The notes under the pieces were generated by a model. The model saw only the letters and a list, made by a program, of their open reading frames with translations. It searched no databases and was not told where the DNA came from. Of a stretch of 64,000 nucleotides of DNA, positions 59,901 through 64,000 are shown piece by piece. A program made the position numbers and the translations under genes. The stretch covers positions 1,426,001 through 1,490,000 of the forward strand of contig JAWWNJ010000016.1 in NCBI GenBank assembly GCA_037176885.1, given 5' to 3'. Source of the stretch: Favolaschia claudopus (Eukaryota > Basidiomycota > Agaricomycetes > Agaricales > Mycenaceae). Numbering within the stretch: the first letter of the stretch is position 1; each line of letters begins with the position of its first letter.

Positions 59901-62900
59901 CTGGAACAAACAAAGTCGGTGAGCTGAAACGAGGTACAGCGCCTAAGCGAGTCGCAGCCGTGACCATAACAGATCGTATTCCTCGCGGAAGATCAATGCA
60001 GGCGTCAGCTGCAGAGAGCGGCGTCGTGGTGGTGCGGGTGATGGTGAGCGCGGGACGGGATACGGTCGGTGTGGGCGGGTTAGGCGGAACTGGTAACGGC
60101 GCGGCGGCGAATGAGTCGGTCGAACATTGGCGGCGTGCGAACGGCGGCGTAATGATCGAGTGAGATTATATCCTGGAGAATCAGAAGTCTGACGAGAGCG
60201 GGGGTTGAGGCGTGACAGAGACATCATCGAGGCGGCGACACGTTGGGAGTGAAACAACGTACCGGCTGCAATGTCGATGGAGTTGCTGGAGTCGCGGGGA
60301 TGGACGAGTGGTTAGGAAGACTCGACGTTGGAGTCTGTTTGGGTGAGGCGGATCTGTTTCATGAGCGAGGCCGAGATCCTGCAAGGTAATGAGAAGGCGG
60401 ACTCCTGCTAAGATGAACGAAAACGACAAACTTGCGTATGACGAGCTTTCCAACGCAACTCTCGACGACAAATCGGAGCATGTTTCCAGCCCAAGACGAA
60501 CGTTGCGTAGCTGAAATTGACCATGCATTCAGTCGGGGAATCCAGCGGTCTTGCAGTCAGAGGTGGGCAACTGAGTACAATTGGATAGAGTTGCGAAGAG
60601 TTGGGAATGGGGTAAATAAGACAAGAAGTGTGTTGATTGGCGTGGAGCGGAAGAAAGACGCCAGCGTTTGTAGTTGACCCAGAATTGAGTAGAACAGCCG
60701 AGTGTCGAAGTGACGTTGAGGGAAGCAAGTAGATGATGAAGAACAAGTCGATGTGCTGGCACCGGATACTGATGCCAAACATCAGCAAACATTTTCTTCT
60801 CCCCCTGCACGCTCGAGTGACTTGATCCTCTGTAAGCAATTCGCAGATCCGGTGTCCGTCCACGCAAGTGAATCGTTTATAACCTTTTTGAGCTTCGCAC
60901 AAGCTTCGCTTTGTACAAAACAAAATAAGTAGATTTTAAACTGGGACAGCAATTTCCAGCAATTTCCAGAAGCCATACCCATCATAACCACGTAGACGAA
61001 ATTACGAATATCTTGCGAATATCACATTGCAATTGTTAAAGTTGTAATAAACACGAAGTACTCCAGAATTGTAATCATAAGATAAATATAAGGTAAATAT
61101 ATGTATATATATATATATCCCAGTATAGCCTGCTGCCAACCTGGTAAGAAGCCGAGGTGCCGGCCCTCATCACAACCATCAAAAGGCAAATCAAAAAGAG
61201 CCGGCAGGGAGAGAAAAAAGTGCCAGGCAGGCCCTGGCTGGCTCCACGCAAATAAACAATTTACGTTTAGGCTAGGACCAGGACATTTAGTCTAAATATT
61301 ACATCTAGGGCTCCACGGCCGTCGAAAAGCTCACCGACGGGACGGGCGGTCCCCTCCCCAACCGCTACTACGAATTTCTCAGGATAACGCGCTTCTATCG
61401 TCATATTCTGATGCTGAAGCGCGCTGGCCGGGGGCACGCAGCCAGCGGTGTGAATGGGACGTCGCCCGGGGAGCTGGCAATACGATGCCCGGCGTGTCCT
61501 CGTCCTGGCATAAACCTTCCTGCGGATTGGGAGGATGCACCGCCAGAACTGAGGTACGTGCTCACCATGCGCTATATTAACTTTCATTGATGCCCCCAAT
61601 CATAGATTTCTTTACACGTTCTTCCTCGCACTGGACGCTTGTTTCCGTCTGAAACGTCGCCTGGTTTCCAGCGCCCTGCGTGATCCTGCGCTCGGCGCCG
61701 GTTGGTCGTATTTCGTCGAGCCGGAGCCGTATCGACAGTACCTTCTGACCGTGACGGATCAGGTGGAGGTGAGCTTTGTCGCTGAATTCTTGTATTGAGC
61801 GCTAACGGGCATTCAAGATGAGTACGTGTAGCGGGTTGGCCGCGCTAGATTACGCCAACACTAAATTCTCGAGGGGATATAGTGTCACCGGGGTTGGGAT
61901 GGGGGTATGCGCGCGCCACGAGTTCGTGCAGCCGACGGGGGTCGCGGACTTACAGAAAGGAGAACGGTGAGTATTTGTTGCCTCCATTTCTCTTATCCGC
62001 TGACCCCGTTCCATCCAGGTACGCCAATATGGATTGGATTACCGCTTGCATCCTTCGCTGGGTCCATGCCCGCCTTCGCAAGGTCGTCTCATACGACATT
62101 GTTTGCCAATGGTTCAAGCATCTGTTTGAACGCCTCAAACAGCTTCCGCCCCTCGTTCGCCTAACGGTCATCATCCATTTCTTCAATTTCGTCATCCCCA
62201 AGATGCACATACACGCGCATACGCTTAAATGTCAGCTTTGTTTTTCTCTGAACTACCTCGCGGGCGCTGGGCAGACGGACGGGGAAGGGATTGAGCGGCC
62301 TTGGGCCAACATCGGTGGGGTCGCGTCGAGTACGCGTGAGATGGGGCCGGGCTCGCGAGCCGACGTTTTGGACGACCATTGGGCGTTCTGGAATTGGTGC
62401 AAGCTGATCACTTTAGGTAAGTATTCTTCTTGAAAGCGAATCGCAGGTCACTGACCATCTTTCACAGGGGAATTGCTCCGGAAACGGCTGGACAAGGCCA
62501 AGCGCGAGCGAGACATTCAGAAGGAGGCGTTTGAGGCTTTCACAGCGGAGCAACATGAGCGAGTCGCGGGTTGGGAGAAGATGGCGCAGGAATATGAGGC
62601 GGACCCTTCCAATGGGAAGAATCCGTACGAGGTGACGACGAGCGGTATGTTGTTATCCTTTGTTCTCATGTGCAGATCTAACACATTCTTAGCCTTGAAA
62701 GAATCGGATGTGAGGCTGAAGCTGGCGGAGGAAGAGGCCGCTGACGCAGCGAGGGGCGTTCCGTCTCTGCACGACGTGAGCCCTAGCTCGTTCGTCCATA
62801 ACGGCTTGGAGCTGGAAGATCAGCAGTGCGTTTACTGAGTTTCTTTTTGCGGCTGCTTGCTGACTTCATTTTTTCCAAGGCGGCGCTTACGCATCCAGAT

Positions 62901-64000
62901 TGAGCTCAAGAAGGCCGGTACTACCACCCAGCAGATCGATATAATCGCGCTGCGACGAACCCTCAGCCGCGGGATCGTCCGTTTTCGCAAGTTGCAAGCC
63001 ACATATTCGCCCAGGGCTCTTCAAGCTTTAGCGCGGCGCGGAGGCGAGGCCGAGGAGCTTCCCGAGACAACGCCGTTGATGCTGCCCTCTGCGTTGACGC
63101 CCGAGGAGCGGGAGGTGGGGTGTGTGGCAGGGGTGCAGCACATTGAGCAGCTCCTTCGAGACGCTCAATGTTCTGAGGCCCTGATGCGTCTTCGCAATCA
63201 ACTTCACATCAAAAGCCGGTATTTCGACTATAAAGCCCTCCACGCACGCCATCAAGGGGCGAACACTCGAACTCGGACCCTGGTCGCTAGAAACGAAAGC
63301 AAGATTCGCCTCCATTCGGAGAAGTACCAGGCGGCGTGGGAGGCGCTGCGTCTGCTGGCCGGAGGGGATGTTTCGAAGGTTGGATGGAGGAGATTGCGGA
63401 AGGAAGACGTGAGGACCATGGAGGACCCGGAAGAGCTGACGAAGCGCCAGGCGCTGCGTGCTCGGCAGGACGCGACGCGTCAGGAGCGGATCAGGCGTTT
63501 GCAAGAGGAAGGGGAGGATGTCCGAATGCACGAGGAGGAAGAAGGCAATCAGGGCGAGGAAGCGGAGGTATCTGCCAACCCAGCGGAGAACAGAAGGGAG
63601 GTGTCGTGGATTTGGACGATGGCTGGTTCCACGGGGTCGGACGCCGAGCTGGAGGATGCGCTGCGCATCGAGTGGACGAAGGCGCGCGCTCGAAGCCGGC
63701 GTTGGGCGGAGGAAGTGCTGCTCTTGAACGAAGAGCACCGCCGTGCTCTGGTTTCTTTCGAGCATGAGGCTGTCAGGTGGGAGGCAAGGGCAAAGGAGGT
63801 GCCGGTCGGGAGCGTGGAGGTCGGGTTTGCCCAGGGCGCCATTGCGTACGCCCTGAGGCAGGCGGCAATGTTCCGAACGCTGGCGGCTAGGCTGGAGGTC
63901 AGCATGACTGAAATCCACCGCGGCCGCGGTCGCAAGCGTATGGCTGCATTGCCATCAGCAGCGGAGGGGGAGGAGGAGGAGGCGGGCAGCGACGACGACG
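53951..64000 (+). CDS. CxC2-KDZ transposase, split by a 6.3-kb insertion and running off the window
   Basis: Exons before the insertion: 53951-54361, 54413-54625, 54677-55003. After it: 61321-61553, 61606-61768, 61818-61966, 62019-62416, 62468-62644, 62693-62825, 62880 onward with no stop by 64,000. All phases agree. An N-terminal cysteine cluster (CPHCGIRTPFFRCRDC, YCKECCLELH) is the CxC2 zinc-binding module of KDZ proteins. The KDZ core includes STCSGLAALDYANTKFSRGY, YANMDW, SYDIVCQW, IPKMHIHAH, QTDGEGIERPWANIGG and LDDHWAFWNW; the acidic residues in the GLAALD, YDIVCQW and GEGIERPW contexts are the likely catalytic set. The C-terminus is a charged helical region. It would catalyse DNA cut-and-paste. 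The gene is broken only by the insertion, so the event looks recent. Confidence 0.85.
55142..57442. other. Left interior of the 6.3-kb insertion
   Basis: GC-rich patches (GGC/GCA repeats at 55,383-55,415) and a C/T-rich stretch (55,570-55,720) occur. Open frames on both strands are short and overlapping. No family is recognised and no consistent exon chain was found. Confidence 0.4.
57443..58182. mobile_element. Mutator-like MITE (722 bp) with perfect 92-bp terminal repeats
   Basis: Element 57,452-58,173. The arms 57,452-57,543 and 58,082-58,173 are exact reverse complements over 92 bp (outer end ACTAAACGCTATTGACCC) and contain a GGGCACGTGCCC palindrome. The flanking 9-mers are AAGTTGGGT (57,443-57,451) and GAGTTGGGT (58,174-58,182), identical at 8 of 9. 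Long TIRs with a 9-bp duplication fit Mutator-like elements. No coding capacity. It is nested inside the 6.3-kb insertion. Confidence 0.9.
58183..61232. other. Right interior of the 6.3-kb insertion
   Basis: No recognisable gene. Short local repeats at 59,110-59,200 (CCGGTTCTC, CCGATTCCAA, each twice) and a (TA)n run at about 61,103-61,119 are visible. Overlapping minus-strand frames at 60.2-60.9 kb have no domain I recognise. Confidence 0.4.

Larger units (their letters stand above)
55004..61314. mobile_element. 6.3-kb insertion element inside the KDZ transposase gene
   Basis: It interrupts exon 3 between 55,003 and 61,321. The 6-bp ACGGCC at 54,998-55,003 is repeated at 61,315-61,320. With one copy removed, the coding frame passes directly from DYYTA to VEKLTDGTGG, as in the family. 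Near the ends are inverted arms 55,042-55,083 and 61,233-61,274 (42 bp, 41 matches, TAGCCTAAATGTAAATTG side outward), with weaker AGACTA(T/A)ATGTC similarity outside them. The left end has a second partial copy about 56 bp inward (near 55,117-55,140). I found no transposase, polymerase or other recognisable gene inside. The superfamily is undetermined. Confidence 0.85.

Overview
The window looks like a stretch of a mushroom-forming basidiomycete (Agaricomycete) genome. The genes have many short introns (about 45-60 bp). The families present are typical of that group: F-box proteins, an NB-ARC/TPR STAND protein, a Zn2Cys6 regulator, a multidomain reducing polyketide synthase, PIF/Harbinger and KDZ transposases, and a TET/JBP-type oxygenase. 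I infer this from gene structure and families; no species can be named from sequence alone.

1-25.5 kb is a host-gene region shaped by duplication. Three closely related F-box-like genes lie at 1.2, 4.3 and 21.4 kb. A 14-TM MFS efflux transporter (6.3-8.4 kb) carries an apparent one-base frameshift. Its paralogue (19.0-20.6 kb) is 5'-truncated, and a third copy survives only as a 5' fragment at 22.4-22.7 kb. That fragment is fused to sequence which elsewhere lies downstream of a Zn2Cys6 transcription factor (11.2-13.3 kb), so the second locus appears to be a copy of the first with about 6.7 kb deleted. An F-box/LRR-like gene (9.1-10.6 kb), an NB-ARC/TPR gene (14.5-18.0 kb, minus) and a SAM methyltransferase (23.8-25.5 kb, minus) complete the region. 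A 599-bp hAT-like MITE with an 8-bp target duplication sits in the promoter of the MFS gene.

25.5-29.2 kb has no gene I can support. 29.2-39.0 kb is one large, apparently intact PKS: KS-AT-DH-(degenerate MT)-(degenerate ER/linker)-KR-ACP-hydrolase/TE-methyltransferase. This order resembles the one described for the strobilurin PKS. The methyltransferase, transporters and Zn2Cys6 regulator nearby could be cluster partners.

39-64 kb is dominated by mobile DNA. A PIF/Harbinger transposase with an intact DDE triad (40.3-41.5 kb) and a convergent accessory ORF are followed by two kilobases of CCCGC-motif-rich, tandem-repeat DNA. Next come five genes of the type found around KDZ transposons: a conserved unknown protein at 45.3-47.8 kb, a viroplasmin/RNase H1-N protein, a 205-aa unknown, a basic R/K-rich protein, and a TET/JBP-like dioxygenase with its HxD...H...R residues intact. 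The TET/JBP gene is divergent from a CxC2-KDZ transposase that starts at 53,951 and runs off the window. The transposase ORF is split by a 6.3-kb insertion (55,004-61,314) flanked by a 6-bp duplication, and removing one repeat leaves a continuous reading frame. That insertion contains a second element, a 722-bp Mutator-like MITE with perfect 92-bp terminal repeats.
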